Shown here in pieces: positions 44,797 to 54,219 of a DNA stretch of 64,000 nucleotides. Under the pieces are notes generated by a model that worked only from the letters and a program-made list of their open reading frames with translations, was not told where the DNA came from and searched no databases. Position 1 is the first letter of the stretch, and each line of letters starts with the position of its first letter. Made by a program: the position numbers and the translations under genes. Origin of the DNA: Wolbachia endosymbiont (group B) of Hofmannophila pseudospretella (GTDB taxonomy: Bacteria > Pseudomonadota > Alphaproteobacteria > Rickettsiales > Anaplasmataceae); the NCBI RefSeq assembly GCF_964028515.1, contig NZ_OZ034788.1, positions 1,488,001 to 1,552,000 on the forward strand, given 5' to 3'.

Positions 44797-46031
44797 AGTA
44801 TGACGAAGGAAAGTTGTGGGCTGCTGTTATTACTAGAGCTATTCAGGATGCAGCAGGAAAAAACCCTAAACTTAAAAAAGAGGCTTGTCAATGGATTCGC
44901 TCACGATCTTTTGAAACTGTTTGTGAGCTGGCTAATCTTGACTTTAAACGTCTAAAAAATATGTTGAACAAATTTGGAATAAACAAGGAGAATTTTATGG
45001 ATTTTTCATCTAAAAATGCTTTAAAAATAAAATCATTATTAATTAATAATATCAAAGATTGTTTATCTTATTTGTTACCTGAAGGCAAATCTTACCAAAA
45101 TAAATTCTATATTGGCAGTAGAAATGGAAATAAGATAATAGTTGAAATGGAAGGAGAAAATGCAGGAAATTGGTACAACCTGATCGAAGAAAAGAAAGGA
45201 AATATAATAGACCTTTGGACTTTAGTTAAAGGTAATATAGATTCTGCTGAAACATGGTTGAACGGTAAAGATGAAAGAAGTTCCATATTACAAGAAAAAC
45301 AAAACGAAGAAAAAGCATTTTCTGTAAACCATTACTTAAACGATAAATCACCAATGCCAAAAGATATAATAGGCCCAAGAATTTTGACACCAGGTGGTCT
45401 TTTGGTCATAGGTGGTACTCCAAAGATTGGCAAAAGTCATTTTCTTCTTTCTCTATTAGTACATCTGGCAGCAGGAAGATCATTTCTTGGCATGAAGCCT
45501 ACAAGACCGCTAAAAATATTCTATCTACAAAACGAAATGGAATATGATTACATTAGAGAACGTATACAACAACTCAACAAACTTCCTCATTTAGCAACAG
45601 AAAACTTAATTGTGACGAACAAGATGAATTTGACCTTAAATGAAGAAGGTATAGAAAAAATAAAAAATATGGTAGAGGAAAAGTTTGATTTAGTTGTGAT
45701 TGATTCTCCTTATAATTCCGTTAACTATGGTCTGCAGCATGCAATAGAAAAACTACGTTCCAAGATTAATCCTATGGCTGGAATAATCATCACAAATCAC
45801 ACCAAAAAAGTACCTACCTCTATATTGGAAAAGAATCCATTTCAAGCTCTCGTTGGTGCTAACGCTTTAAGAAGTTTTTATACATCTGGAATAGTAATAT
45901 TTCAACCCAATAAACGTACAAATATCTTACAAGTAGTATATGAACTTAGAAACGGTAGATCTATACCAACAAAATTCATCAATAAGATTAATGGATGTTG
46001 GAAAACTGCTAACGTTATAGCTAGAACATAA
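44781..46031 (+). CDS. RepA-type ATPase with N-terminal phage domain, second paralogue
   Basis: 416 aa from a TTG start. Residues about 1-72 (KLWAAVITRAIQDAAGK...CQWIRSRSFETVCELANLDF) form a small helical phage domain. Residues about 73-155 (IKSLLINNIKDCLSYLLPEGK...WYNLIEEKKGNIIDLW) match the start of the 682-aa protein. The ATPase follows, with GGTPKIGKSHF near 210 (Walker A), DLVVIDSPY (Walker B) and IIITNHTKK. It parallels the frameshifted gene upstream. Likely a replication helicase or RepA-type initiator; the combination looks like a fusion, and an internal ATG at 44998 could give a shorter form. Confidence 0.75.
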   Translation: MVAILKYDEGKLWAAVITRAIQDAAGKNPKLKKEACQWIRSRSFETVCELANLDFKRLKNMLNKFGINKENFMDFSSKNALKIKSLLINNIKDCLSYLLPEGKSYQNKFYIGSRNGNKIIVEMEGENAGNWYNLIEEKKGNIIDLWTLVKGNIDSAETWLNGKDERSSILQEKQNEEKAFSVNHYLNDKSPMPKDIIGPRILTPGGLLVIGGTPKIGKSHFLLSLLVHLAAGRSFLGMKPTRPLKIFYLQNEMEYDYIRERIQQLNKLPHLATENLIVTNKMNLTLNEEGIEKIKNMVEEKFDLVVIDSPYNSVNYGLQHAIEKLRSKINPMAGIIITNHTKKVPTSILEKNPFQALVGANALRSFYTSGIVIFQPNKRTNILQVVYELRNGRSIPTKFINKINGCWKTANVIART

Positions 46032-46048
46032 AAATTCTTCAGGTAGGT

Positions 46049-48097
46049 ATGGATATTTATTGTTCACAAAGAAATGGACATTATAAATTATTAGGGAAGA
46101 AAGAACAATTAAGAACTCAACTCCTATCAAATATAAGGTCATGTCTTTCTTATTTACTGCCAAGAGGAACTTTTCGTGGTGATAAGTTCTATGTAGGTGA
46201 TCTACAAGGCAATAAAGGACAAAGTATGATAGTGGAGTTAACTGGCAGTAAAGCCGGATTATGGCATGATTTTTCTACCGAAGAAGGAGGAGATATTTTT
46301 GATCTTTGGGCTGCTGTTACTGGAAAAAATCAATTTACTGATACGATAGAAGATATTGCTAAGTGGATTGGTTATTCGGAAAAAAATAACACTCTGGGGC
46401 AACCAACGGCATCATGGAACTATTACGATGAAAGTGATCAAGTGATTGTTACAGTTTATCGTTATAACACTGATTCAGGAAAAAGATATCTTCCTTTTGA
46501 TGTAAAAAGGTCTAGTTTTACTCTACCAGAGACCAGGCCTTTATATAATATTCCAGGTATCGTGAAATCTGATAAGGTGATTTTAGTTGAAGGTGAAAAG
46601 TGTGCAGATGCTCTGATAGAGCAAGGTATGACTGCCACAACTGCAATGTTAGGAGCAAATGCACCAATAGAAAAAACAGACTGGTCACCACTTAAGGGCA
46701 AGCATGTTATTATTTGGCCAGACAATGATGAACCAGGTAAACAATATGCTGAGAAAGTTGTGAAAAAGCTTACTTTTCTTGGTGTTTTATCACTTACTCT
46801 TCTTGAAATACCGGAGAATAAACCAAAGGGATGGGATTCAGCTGATGGTATAGAAGAAAAGATGAATATTCCTGAATTCATTGAAAATAACTCGAAAAAA
46901 ATCATCGTTAAGCAATTGCTTAATATTCAAGAATGGAGCGTAGAACGTTTTATAGGTCCAGTACCGGAGCAAAAGTTTCTTGTTGAAGGGTTATTTCCTT
47001 TAGGAGTGACATCTATTCTAGCTGCAATGGGAGATACTGGTAAAGGTATGCTTCTGCTTGATTTAGCACTGAAAGTTGCGAGTAGAAAAGATCAGCCATG
47101 TGGTTTTGGTCCTTTAGTTACTGAACATGGATCTGTTGTAATATTCTCTGCAGAAGATGATATGAGTGAAATACATCGTCGTTTAGAGCGTCTTGACTCA
47201 CAATGCGAGAGATTAAAATATAAGGATAGGCTCTTTATTGTACCATTACCAAATGTTAGTGGATCACTTACAATCATAAAGAGTGTTTCAGGTAAAGTTA
47301 TAGAGACTTCTCCTGAATTTGAATTGATAACAAAACAACTTAATAAAATAAAAAACTTAAAATTAATCGTATTTGATCCACTTGCATCATTTGTGCACGC
47401 TGATTTAAATACTGACCCAGCCGTAGGCGATTATTTGATGTCTTTATTATCTGATTTAGCAGGTAGCACTGGAGCATCAATAATTACTGCTCATCATATG
47501 AGAAAGCCAAAAAGTGAAAAACCTATATCGACTGTTGAGCAAGCACGTGATGCCATTAGAGGTACATCTGCTCTTGTTAATGGTGTTAGGTGTTCATACG
47601 CTTTTTGGTCTGTGGAAGATACAGCTAAACCGACAATTTTTAAATCAATAGGAGAATCTGTAAGACAGAACGCATTATTTTATGGAGCAATTGTTAAAGC
47701 AAACGGTTTGGCTGATCGCACTTTACGCACTTATTTAAGAAATGAAGAAACAGGATTGTTAGAGGACATAACTGAAAGATTAAGAATAAAAAATATGAAC
47801 GAAAAAGATTCAAAGCAGCATCTTATAACTGCAATTACACGAGCAGCAATTTCTGGACATCCATTTACCCATACAGGAAGTACAGGAGTGTATAAACAGC
47901 GGCATAGACTACCTGAGGAGTTTCACAGTATAGGAAGAGATAGAATGGAGCGTATAGTTCAAGAGCTGTTACAAGCACGGAAGTTGGTTAAGGGAATGGC
48001 TACTGGTTCAAAAGAAGATAAATGGCTTGACATTCCTAGCGGACCATTTGCTCGCGGTGTTGGAAAGTTTAGCTGTGGAGCTGAGCTATTCTCCTAA
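46049..48097 (+). CDS. Phage primase-helicase (TOPRIM plus RepA ATPase)
   Basis: 682 aa. Residues about 30-110 carry a primase-associated domain (YVGDLQGNKGQSMIVELTGSKAG, WHDFSTEEGGDIFDLW). A TOPRIM core follows, with VILVEGEKCADAL near 178-190 (Glu) and VIIWPDNDEPGKQYA near 220-235 (DxD changed to DND). Then a RepA ATPase with AMGDTGKGM near 326-335 (Walker A), LIVFDPLASFVHAD, and SIITAHHMRK. Primase and helicase in one chain suggest a complete replication protein for the phage. It shares domains with the two genes upstream, as if one ancestor had been copied and split. AGGTAGG lies before the ATG. Confidence 0.82.
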   Translation: MDIYCSQRNGHYKLLGKKEQLRTQLLSNIRSCLSYLLPRGTFRGDKFYVGDLQGNKGQSMIVELTGSKAGLWHDFSTEEGGDIFDLWAAVTGKNQFTDTIEDIAKWIGYSEKNNTLGQPTASWNYYDESDQVIVTVYRYNTDSGKRYLPFDVKRSSFTLPETRPLYNIPGIVKSDKVILVEGEKCADALIEQGMTATTAMLGANAPIEKTDWSPLKGKHVIIWPDNDEPGKQYAEKVVKKLTFLGVLSLTLLEIPENKPKGWDSADGIEEKMNIPEFIENNSKKIIVKQLLNIQEWSVERFIGPVPEQKFLVEGLFPLGVTSILAAMGDTGKGMLLLDLALKVASRKDQPCGFGPLVTEHGSVVIFSAEDDMSEIHRRLERLDSQCERLKYKDRLFIVPLPNVSGSLTIIKSVSGKVIETSPEFELITKQLNKIKNLKLIVFDPLASFVHADLNTDPAVGDYLMSLLSDLAGSTGASIITAHHMRKPKSEKPISTVEQARDAIRGTSALVNGVRCSYAFWSVEDTAKPTIFKSIGESVRQNALFYGAIVKANGLADRTLRTYLRNEETGLLEDITERLRIKNMNEKDSKQHLITAITRAAISGHPFTHTGSTGVYKQRHRLPEEFHSIGRDRMERIVQELLQARKLVKGMATGSKEDKWLDIPSGPFARGVGKFSCGAELFS

Positions 48098-48133
48098 AAA
48101 ATTTTTCTGATATAAAAAAATATTTTGATTTTT

Positions 48134-48166
48134 GCGGACGAATTTTGAAGTCATCGTACATATATA
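48134..48166 (+). promoter_or_regulatory. Two-part prophage promoter/operator motif, site C (tail genes)
   Basis: GCGGACGAATT (48134-48144), 5 bp, then GTCATCGTACATATATA (48150-48166), 21 bp before the ATG at 48188. Confidence 0.75.
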
Positions 48167-48187
48167 ATATATGAGGCTTAATTAAAA

Positions 48188-48871
48188 ATGTCAATTCTCA
48201 CACAGTCAGGAAGAGCAGCAATAGCAGCCAGCATAAAAAAGCAATCTATCCATCTTGCTTGGGGAACAGGTGATTCAAGTTGGAAAAGTAGCCATAAAGT
48301 AGAAAAAACTTTCGTTAAGGGTGAAATAAAATTTGATCATCAACCTATTAAAGATGTGAAGGTTGTTACAGGGCAAACAACTTATCAGCCAAGTATTGAC
48401 TATACAGTTAATGGCAGTACTGATGTAATAAAACGTACGGAAAATAGCTCTATTCCAGTAAGTGATAAAGTTACTGTAGAGTATAGTGAAAGCACACCAC
48501 CAGAGCTGATAACTTCTGAAAAACTGCTCAATGAACTTGGCAGACGTACTGCAGACGAAGTGCTATTCTGCACAGGTGATGAAAACGGTGAACTTATAAC
48601 TCCATCTGGAAGGTTTAGGCCCTCAAATGTACCAACTAATAATCTCTATCTCAAATTTACTTTCGATTTCACGGATGCAGCAAATCAAGTAATCAGAGAG
48701 CTAGGGGTTATGGTTGGTACTAAAATAAAAGAAGAATTACCTGAAGGACAGAGATATTTTGAACCTCAAGATATAGAAGAACATGGGATTTTATTGATTT
48801 TGGAACATACCGTACCACTTATCAGAACTGCTGCAACTCGGGAAACTTTTTCATTTGTTGTAACTTTTTGA
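48188..48871 (+). CDS. WO phage tail-region protein, first of the tail operon
   Basis: 227 aa, soluble, beta-rich. It begins SILTQSGRAAIAASIKKQSI, HLAWGTGD; later FKFTFDFTDAANQVIRELGVMVGT-like residues (as LKFTFDFTD...). Proteins with this start stand beside DUF4815 proteins in contractile-tail phages, which suggests a baseplate or fibre-attachment part. No catalytic motif. Role given by place only. Confidence 0.6.
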   Translation: MSILTQSGRAAIAASIKKQSIHLAWGTGDSSWKSSHKVEKTFVKGEIKFDHQPIKDVKVVTGQTTYQPSIDYTVNGSTDVIKRTENSSIPVSDKVTVEYSESTPPELITSEKLLNELGRRTADEVLFCTGDENGELITPSGRFRPSNVPTNNLYLKFTFDFTDAANQVIRELGVMVGTKIKEELPEGQRYFEPQDIEEHGILLILEHTVPLIRTAATRETFSFVVTF

Positions 48872-48887
48872 ATTTTTCTAGCATTAA

Positions 48888-50816
48888 ATGACTTTAAACG
48901 CCTATTATAACCGCTTTAATCCTGACAAAGAATACGAAAAAAGCTTGTTTCTAGCAGGAAGAGGTCTACAGTCTGCAGAACTAAACGAGACTCAGGAGTA
49001 TGCTCTCTCTAAGATTAAAGGCATAGGCGATGCAATATTTCGTGATGGTGATGTTATAACAGGAAGCAATTGTATTATAGATAGAGAAACTGGTAAAGTT
49101 ACACTTGAGGGAGGAAAAATCTATCTGCGCGGTGCAGTTAGAAAAGTTGAAAAAGAAGAATTTGTTATTCCACTGAGTACCACAGTTCGCATAGGTGTTT
49201 ATTATGTAGAATCTACGATTACAGAACTTGAGGATGAAAACCTTCGTGATCCTGCTATTGGTACAAGAAATTATCAGGAAGTAGGAGCTGCAAGGCTTAA
49301 AGTTTCCACCATTTGGGGTTATCAAGCAGAAGGTCTTTCTCCACGTTTTTCTGAAGGAGAGTTTTATCCAATCTATAACATTGAAAATGGAGTATTAATA
49401 GAACATTCACCACCTCCACAAGCAAACATAGTAACTACTGCTCTTGCTCGTTATGACAAAGAAGCAAATGGTTCCTACGTCGTAAATGGTCTTGAAGTAA
49501 TGTTCCTGCAAAAGGAAGAGGGAGAAGGAGGAAAAAAAATATTTGTAATTAATGAGGGAAAAGCTCATGTTGATGGCTATGAGATTGAGTTACCTCACAG
49601 TATTCGCATTTCTTTTGATGAAGATCCAGATATAAAATCAGTTGAATCAGAACCACATACTTTTCAGCCAAATAGCCAAAGAGTAATGGAACTGAAGGTT
49701 AATGATTTTCCAATAAGTGAAATTAAAAAAGTAGATATAACTGTTCAGAAAACCATTACTGTTACTCATGGTTCATACTCTGGAGCTATTGATCCGATAC
49801 CTGACTCTGCAGTACTTGAGATTATTCAAGTTAAACAAGGCAATGTTATTTATGAAAATAGTATAGATTACAAATTAAACGCAGGAAACGTTGATTGGTC
49901 ATTACCAGGTAAAGAACCAGCTCCTGGAAGTAGTTATCAAATAACTTACCGCTGTCGTACTCATGTAAGCCCTGAAGATATAAGTGAACAGGGATGCAAA
50001 GTAAAAGGAGCAGTTGATAATAGCTTGGTTTTGATAGATTATACCTGGAAAATGCCCCGCTTTGATTTAATTACTATCGATAGCAAAGGGGTGGTAAGGA
50101 GAATAAAAGGAATTTCTCACCCTTGGCGACCATCGATGCCTAAAGCTCCTTCTGAACAGCTTTTGCTCTGCTACATTCATCAGACGTGGAAAAAAGGCGA
50201 AGGGGTAAAAATAGTGAATAATGCTATTCATGCTGTACCGATGAATGAGCTTGAAGCAATGAAAAAAGGAATAAATGATCTTTATGCGCTGGTTGCAGAG
50301 GAACGTCTACGCAATGATGCAAATTCAAGAGAACCTACCACCAAAAAAGGAGTATTTGTTGATTCATTCTTTGATGATGATATGCGCGATCAAGGAATTT
50401 TGCAGTCTGCAGCAATAGTAAATAAGGAACTAATTTTACCAATAGATGTAACGATTGCTGATATTGATGGAGGAGAAAAAACTTATTTGTTGCCATATGA
50501 ACTTGAACCGGTACTGGAGCAGCTTTTACAGACCAAAGGAGAAAAGATCAATCCATATCAAGCTTTTGATCCAGTTCCGGCACAAATTACTCTAAATAAA
50601 AATATAGACCACTGGACGGAGGTTACCACGAATTGGAAAAGTCCAGTAACTAGAGTATTTAATGTTAAAGAAACAACAGAGCTGCTGTCAAGTACCTCAT
50701 ACGAAACTGAATTTATGCGAGAAGCAACTCAAAATTTTGAGATTGAAGGTTTTGCAACTGGTGAAAAGCTTAAGGAATTAAAGTTTGATGGAATTTTTAT
50801 TCAACCTCAAGCATAG
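48888..50816 (+). CDS. DUF4815-type phage tail protein
   Basis: 642 aa. The N-terminal NAYYNRFNPDKEYEKSLFLAGRGLQSAELNETQEYALSKI followed by FRDGDVITGSNCIID...VTLEGGKIYLRGAVR is the pattern of DUF4815 tail proteins, thought to be baseplate or fibre-base parts. The rest is beta-rich with VKAxxDNSLVLIDYTW-like stretches. It is long, intact and 16 bp from the gene before it. Confidence 0.75.
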   Translation: MTLNAYYNRFNPDKEYEKSLFLAGRGLQSAELNETQEYALSKIKGIGDAIFRDGDVITGSNCIIDRETGKVTLEGGKIYLRGAVRKVEKEEFVIPLSTTVRIGVYYVESTITELEDENLRDPAIGTRNYQEVGAARLKVSTIWGYQAEGLSPRFSEGEFYPIYNIENGVLIEHSPPPQANIVTTALARYDKEANGSYVVNGLEVMFLQKEEGEGGKKIFVINEGKAHVDGYEIELPHSIRISFDEDPDIKSVESEPHTFQPNSQRVMELKVNDFPISEIKKVDITVQKTITVTHGSYSGAIDPIPDSAVLEIIQVKQGNVIYENSIDYKLNAGNVDWSLPGKEPAPGSSYQITYRCRTHVSPEDISEQGCKVKGAVDNSLVLIDYTWKMPRFDLITIDSKGVVRRIKGISHPWRPSMPKAPSEQLLLCYIHQTWKKGEGVKIVNNAIHAVPMNELEAMKKGINDLYALVAEERLRNDANSREPTTKKGVFVDSFFDDDMRDQGILQSAAIVNKELILPIDVTIADIDGGEKTYLLPYELEPVLEQLLQTKGEKINPYQAFDPVPAQITLNKNIDHWTEVTTNWKSPVTRVFNVKETTELLSSTSYETEFMREATQNFEIEGFATGEKLKELKFDGIFIQPQA

Positions 50817-50836
50817 AAAATATTTGAAAGAAAAAC

Positions 50837-52033
50837 ATGATCGCAACATTTATTGCTGATAACAGAGGAAAAATAAAAGGAAGATTTACTGTACCAAGAA
50901 ACATTCCTGCTGGGACTAAGTTAGTGCAGTTCTTCGGTGATAAAGGCAGTTATGGAGAAGCAACTTATACTGGTAAAAAAACAATTACCATAGAAGAAAG
51001 AAGAAGAGTTATTGCAGCAAGAAGAATTGATCCTTTAGCCCAGACATTTACACTAAATGAAAGCAGACACATAGGAGGCCTAAACTTATGGTTCACAAAT
51101 AGCGGCAAAAAACGTGTTGTTGTGCAGATTAGAGAAACAGCAGTGGGAATGCCCTCGCAGACTGTCATTGCTGAAAGTTATATTGAGCCGAAAGATATAA
51201 AAGTAGATGGCACAGCAACACGTATAGAGTGGTCGCCAGTGTTTTGCCATGCAGGAGAGGAGTATGCAATAGTACTGCTTACTGATGATTCGGGTACTGC
51301 AGTCAAAATAGCAGAACTTGGCAAATATGATGCAGTAAATAGCAGGTGGGTAACAAGTCAGCCTTATCAAGTAGGAGTATTACTTTCATCAAGCAATGCA
51401 AGTACCTGGACTCCACATCAAAACTTTGACCTTACGTTTCGATTACTAGCTGCAAAGTTCACTGAAAATTCTCACATTATTGATCTGGGCAAAGTTACTG
51501 CAAATAACGTATCAGATTTAATTGTTTTGACGAACGTCGAAAAAGTAGCATTTGATACCAATGTAGAATTTATCTTAACAGATGAAGAGGGAAAAGAGAA
51601 CTTTTTGTCTGATAATTTGCCACTTGCACTGCGTGAAAGATTATCTGGAGAGCTAACAGTAAAGGCAAGCCTAAAAGGAGGGCGAGAGAAAAGTCCAGTG
51701 CTATATCCTGGGTTACAGCTAGTTATGGGTAATATAGGGGAAAAAGGAGATTATGTAACTAGGAGCATTACAGCAGGAGCTAACACTAAGATAACAATTA
51801 CCTATGATGCACTAATACCTGGCACTGCAGATGTTAAAGCATATGTGCAAAAAAGCAACAATGATTGGCAATTAGTAAATTTAACATCAGGAAAACCAAT
51901 TGGAGAAAATTGGGTGGAGAGAACTCATGTGCTATCAAATTTTAACGCCAATGAGACAAGGATAAAATTGGTTTTAAGTGGAACGGTTGTTTATCGGCCA
52001 AAGGTAAAAAACTTGCGGATTGTTATAACATAA
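50837..52033 (+). CDS. WO phage tail-region protein, 398 aa
   Basis: 398 aa, beta-rich. RIDPLAQTFTLNESRHIGGLNLWFTNSGKKRVVVQIRETAVG is typical of the partner that follows DUF4815 proteins in contractile tails. Function is unknown; likely structural. GAAAG lies before the ATG; 20 bp from the upstream stop. Confidence 0.65.
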   Translation: MIATFIADNRGKIKGRFTVPRNIPAGTKLVQFFGDKGSYGEATYTGKKTITIEERRRVIAARRIDPLAQTFTLNESRHIGGLNLWFTNSGKKRVVVQIRETAVGMPSQTVIAESYIEPKDIKVDGTATRIEWSPVFCHAGEEYAIVLLTDDSGTAVKIAELGKYDAVNSRWVTSQPYQVGVLLSSSNASTWTPHQNFDLTFRLLAAKFTENSHIIDLGKVTANNVSDLIVLTNVEKVAFDTNVEFILTDEEGKENFLSDNLPLALRERLSGELTVKASLKGGREKSPVLYPGLQLVMGNIGEKGDYVTRSITAGANTKITITYDALIPGTADVKAYVQKSNNDWQLVNLTSGKPIGENWVERTHVLSNFNANETRIKLVLSGTVVYRPKVKNLRIVIT

Positions 52034-52038
52034 AAAAA

Positions 52039-52224
52039 ATGCCAAATGATAAAACAAGCAGAGAGTATCCATTACCTCATCCAGAAAATATTGCAGTGGA
52101 AGATGTAGTACGTATTCGCAGAGCTATAGAAAAAATAGATGAAGATATTACCGAAAGAGAAGATGAACTAAAAAATAATTTTAAACGACTGAGCTTTGAA
52201 ACTTTTTTGAATTTTTGGGAATGA
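52039..52224 (+). CDS. Small phage protein
   Basis: 61 aa: a short polar helix-rich chain (PHPENIAVEDVVRIRRAIEKIDEDITEREDELKN). It starts 5 bp after the previous stop and ends with ATGA shared by the next start, so it is translationally coupled on both sides. Possibly a linker or chaperone for the fibre protein; unrecognised. Confidence 0.6.
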   Translation: MPNDKTSREYPLPHPENIAVEDVVRIRRAIEKIDEDITEREDELKNNFKRLSFETFLNFWE

Positions 52225-53651
52225 AAGAAGCAATAGAAGCGTTACATCAAAGGATAAAGGATTTAGCAGCAAACAGCACACCTGATCAACTGGCATATCT
52301 TGCAAAATCACTGGAATTGATAGCAGATAAAAAAGCTATTGCTGACATTGTGCAGATGACTGAGGTAAAAGAGATAATTGATGCACTACAAAAGAGGCTT
52401 AAGGATTTAGCAGCAAACAGTACACCAGATCAATTAGCATATCTTGCTAAAGCATTGGAATCAATAGTCGACAAAAGTGCAGTTTCTGAAATTGTACAGA
52501 TGACTGATGGTAAGCTAAAAGAACTTCTTGATAGTGCAAAAAAACACTTAACTGATCTGGATAATAAAAAAGCTAGTTCTTTAGCAGTGATCTCTGAATC
52601 AGAGAAGCAGTTATTAAAGAGAATTGATGAAAAAGGAACAACAAATTTATCGCTACTTGATACGAGAAAGAATGCCAATATTGCAGCAATAAATAGCATT
52701 AGTAATAGTCATAAAGATGGTCTTAAAGGTTTAGTAGAAGATTTTCGTGCTGTTAATAATGTACCATCTGGCTCATCAATTATTGGGGAAATAGAAACTC
52801 GAATTAAAAACATCTCTAATGAGGTAAAAACTCGGGATGAACAGTTAAAAGTGTCTCTTATAAATGAAATAAGAAAGCGCAACATGGTTGAACCAGGGTC
52901 ATTACCTTTCTTATTTGGTGTACTTGGAAGAAAAAATAATTATTTTGGCCACGGAACTTTTACGACAGAGCTTGGAAAGTGGAGTAGTGATATAACAAAA
53001 ACCGACTATATGTTACAACTACTAGCAGGTAGCCATACGTACAATACAGATTACGTTAGTTTTTATCGGCCAAGACAACTAAGTTTTATAGAGGGAAGTA
53101 AAGGAACATTTATTTACGGAGAGTTATGCACAAAAAGTTTTTCTGGTAGTTATGATGAGATATACTATTACCCGTATGCTGCACTTGGAGTAGTATTTGT
53201 AAAAAATACAACCAATGTGAACATAAATAAGACAATGGAATTTGTCGGATCATCGTATTCGAGTACGGAGTATGGGGGAGCAGGATTATTTGTGGGAACT
53301 CCTGATAACACTAATTCTAATAAATCAAGTATTTCAAAAATAGTATGGAAAAATGTTTACCAATACACGAGTTCTGATAGCAAGTTAGCCGGATCTGGTA
53401 ATGTGGAGATTCCAGCAGGAAAAACAGTTGCAATATTACTTTACACATCATCTTATCTGTATTCCAGAACACAAGTTAGTCAAGGTATGCTTGCATCAAA
53501 TTATGTACACAACTATGGTCAATTTATTCAGTGGGGGATTTATAACATACGTAGCAATTTTCTCACCACAGGGCTTGAGGTAGATGTGGAAAGGACGCTC
53601 AGGGGTTGGCAATGTCCAGGGTTAGAACGAACTGATCAAATATGGCAATGA
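52221..53651 (+). CDS. Tail fibre-like protein with duplicated 54-residue unit
   Basis: 476 aa from ATG 52221. The first 110 residues are two copies of a unit: IKDLAANSTPDQLAYLAKSLE and LKDLAANSTPDQLAYLAKALE, each followed by a KxAIxxIVQMT-type turn. Then comes a coiled-coil stretch (KELLDSAKKHLTDLDNKKAS...LLKRIDEKG). From about residue 220 a beta-rich, Tyr- and Ser-rich domain (FYRPRQLSFIEGSKGTFIYGEL...) ends in a tip. Layout of anchor, stalk and receptor-binding tip fits a tail fibre; the tip could define the host cell bound, which is inference. Confidence 0.65.
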   Translation: MKEAIEALHQRIKDLAANSTPDQLAYLAKSLELIADKKAIADIVQMTEVKEIIDALQKRLKDLAANSTPDQLAYLAKALESIVDKSAVSEIVQMTDGKLKELLDSAKKHLTDLDNKKASSLAVISESEKQLLKRIDEKGTTNLSLLDTRKNANIAAINSISNSHKDGLKGLVEDFRAVNNVPSGSSIIGEIETRIKNISNEVKTRDEQLKVSLINEIRKRNMVEPGSLPFLFGVLGRKNNYFGHGTFTTELGKWSSDITKTDYMLQLLAGSHTYNTDYVSFYRPRQLSFIEGSKGTFIYGELCTKSFSGSYDEIYYYPYAALGVVFVKNTTNVNINKTMEFVGSSYSSTEYGGAGLFVGTPDNTNSNKSSISKIVWKNVYQYTSSDSKLAGSGNVEIPAGKTVAILLYTSSYLYSRTQVSQGMLASNYVHNYGQFIQWGIYNIRSNFLTTGLEVDVERTLRGWQCPGLERTDQIWQ

Positions 53652-53661
53652 GGAGGAATTT

Positions 53662-54219
53662 GTGACTATTTATATACGTTTTGAAAACCACAAGCAGATT
53701 GAAACAACAACACTTGAAAACAAGCCAACTGGAAATGATTGGTATGAAGCACCAAAGAATTTTGACTGGCAAAAAAGTTATTGTTTAACAGAAGGAGAGA
53801 AAATTGTTGAAAGGAATAAGGAAGATATTGAGCTGGAGTTATTGCAAAATGCGAAATTTTCTGCACTTTCTAATCTTCGTGCTTATTATGATAACTATAC
53901 TAACCAATACACAGGACATTCTCACCAGAAGTCTAAGTCGTATGCGATACAAGCGAAAGCCGCAAAAAGCATTCTAGCAGCACCAGAATCTATAGATGAA
54001 AAGGATAAAGAAATTATAGAACCTTTAGCAAAAGTCCGTGGTATTACAGTTATCGAAATGGCAAGGATAATCGAGGAAAAAGTGAAAAAAGCAGTAAAAG
54101 CGATAGTGAAATGCGAGGAGTTGGAAGACATGGCGAAGAGGAAAATTGAAGAAGCTAAAAGTGAAGTAGAGCTACAGGCTTTGCTCAATGATTTTAAACA
54201 AAGAATGCAAAAAAAATGA
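53662..54219 (+). CDS. Possible tail-fibre assembly/chaperone protein
   Basis: 185 aa. The first 60 residues (IYIRFENHKQIETTTLENKPTGNDWYEAPKNFDWQKSYCLTEGEKI) look like the N-terminus of tail fibre assembly proteins, which help fold fibres and lie next to them. The rest is a long charged helix or coiled coil. GGAGG precedes the start codon (GTG/ATG region at 53650-53662). The end overlaps the sheath start by 4 bp. Confidence 0.5.
   Translation: MTIYIRFENHKQIETTTLENKPTGNDWYEAPKNFDWQKSYCLTEGEKIVERNKEDIELELLQNAKFSALSNLRAYYDNYTNQYTGHSHQKSKSYAIQAKAAKSILAAPESIDEKDKEIIEPLAKVRGITVIEMARIIEEKVKKAVKAIVKCEELEDMAKRKIEEAKSEVELQALLNDFKQRMQKK

Noticed and set aside
52250..52450. CRISPR array, suggested by the repeat in the fibre gene
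   Set aside because: Only two long units, in frame and coding, with no spacers; no CRISPR array or cas gene was seen.
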